This document shows positions 63,420-64,000 of a stretch of 64,000 nucleotides of DNA, one piece after another. The stretch lies in contig OX388348.1 of the NCBI GenBank assembly GCA_947579665.1, positions 1,984,001 through 2,048,000 of the forward strand, given 5' to 3'. Position 1 is the stretch's first letter, and the number at the start of each line of letters is the position of its first letter. Below the pieces are notes generated by a model. That model saw only the letters and a list, made by a program, of their open reading frames with translations. It did no database searches and was not told where the DNA came from. The DNA comes from Sympetrum striolatum (Eukaryota > Arthropoda > Insecta > Odonata > Libellulidae). Position numbers and translations under genes: made by a program.

Positions 63420-63614
63420 GTGTCCGGTATTTTGACATCGCTTATACTCCAGCATACAGTTTCATTTATAGTATATTGTGTATGTGTTATTTTGGGGGGA
63501 TTTTGTTAAAATATTTCTCTTGATAGCTGTTTTGAAGCTGTCTGTTATTTTTTGGAATCGCTCATAATTGAGCCTGGGGTTTTGTTTGTAGCGAATTGTG
63601 TGTGTGTCATTTTG
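63420..63614. repeat. Degenerate tandem duplication, offset about 119-120 bp
   Basis: GTGTCCGGTATTTTGACATC (63420) with TATTGTGTATGTGTTATTTTG further on is echoed by TGTCTGTTATTTTTTGGAATC (63539) with ATTGTGTGTGTGTCATTTTG. About 75 bp of each copy align with substitutions and small indels. A 13-T run at 63720-63732 lies just beyond. Confidence 0.55.
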
Positions 63615-64000
63615 TAAACGTTTCACGATCACGATGTAATCACGATTCCTCCACCCGAGTAATAAGTGATTTCAGACTCTGCCCACAAAATTTTACGAAA
63701 AAAGCAAACGGCTTTATTCTTTTTTTTTTTTTGATTCATTTAGGAACCAGTTCTCCTTTTCCGCGCTTGTGTGAGATTGAAGAGGGACTAATTTGTTCTC
63801 CTCCAAATCTTAGTGGGAAAGGGATTTTTCTTGTACACAATTTCAGGCACTTGAGCTAGCGTACGAAGTCTGGGCTGTTGTTCGAATCGTTACAATATGT
63901 AATGTTTCGGAAATCTACAGGAGTTGCAATAAACGTCCAAACATGTATCAGAAAAATATTTAAATGGTTTTATCAGCAAATTTTTGATGGCAGTTTGGTT
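63615..64000. other. No gene recognised at right edge
   Basis: An open frame of 87 codons (63596-63859) is interrupted in composition by a 13-T run and matches nothing I know. The window ends in AT-rich DNA. Confidence 0.4.

Overview
The window looks like eukaryotic, probably animal, nuclear DNA. It has no bacterial-style genes, a long high-identity satellite array with higher-order structure, decayed non-LTR retrotransposon (LINE) pieces, and an AT-rich flank without long reading frames. I cannot name the species; arthropod is only a guess. I see no confident intact protein-coding gene, rRNA, tRNA or CRISPR array.

Region 1 (1-52350) is a head-to-tail satellite array on one strand: 46 complete monomers plus a partial at each end. 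Monomers come in a long class (about 1170-1190 bp) and a short class (about 969-978 bp). The short class lacks a block of about 207 bp, replaced by a 7-bp filler. Diagnostic variants define nine monomer types, called P to X here. Their canonical order P-Q-R-S-T-U-V-W-X forms a higher-order repeat (HOR) of about 9.98 kb. The window holds one chimeric partial copy, one rearranged 11-monomer copy, two nearly identical 9-monomer copies, and a scrambled, increasingly diverged edge.

Each monomer appears to be a mosaic. About 365 bp or more, read on the minus strand, look like the decayed C-terminal part of a LINE reverse transcriptase. A separate unit of about 263-270 bp is bounded by imperfect terminal inverted repeats of about 26 bp, like a miniature transposon. 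AT-rich linkers join the two. The many plus-strand open frames of about 60-168 codons are antisense to this decayed retroelement sequence and should not be taken as genes.

Region 2 (52351-53880) is the array boundary. An unrelated block of about 570 bp interrupts the satellite. After it comes a strongly diverged partial monomer (52920-53311) whose minus strand keeps the clearest reverse-transcriptase-like motifs. Beyond that lie an endonuclease-like LINE fragment and another reverse-transcriptase tail fragment, both on the minus strand. This suggests, without proving, that the satellite grew from a LINE fragment still visible at its edge.

Region 3 (53880-64000) is AT-rich, apparently single-copy DNA. 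It holds an 18-bp perfect inverted repeat, a weaker hairpin, small degenerate direct repeats, one short charged candidate exon near 59.4-59.55 kb, and a less AT-rich stretch near 63.0-63.4 kb with a TATA-like motif and an unrecognised open frame. All gene-like calls here are low confidence.
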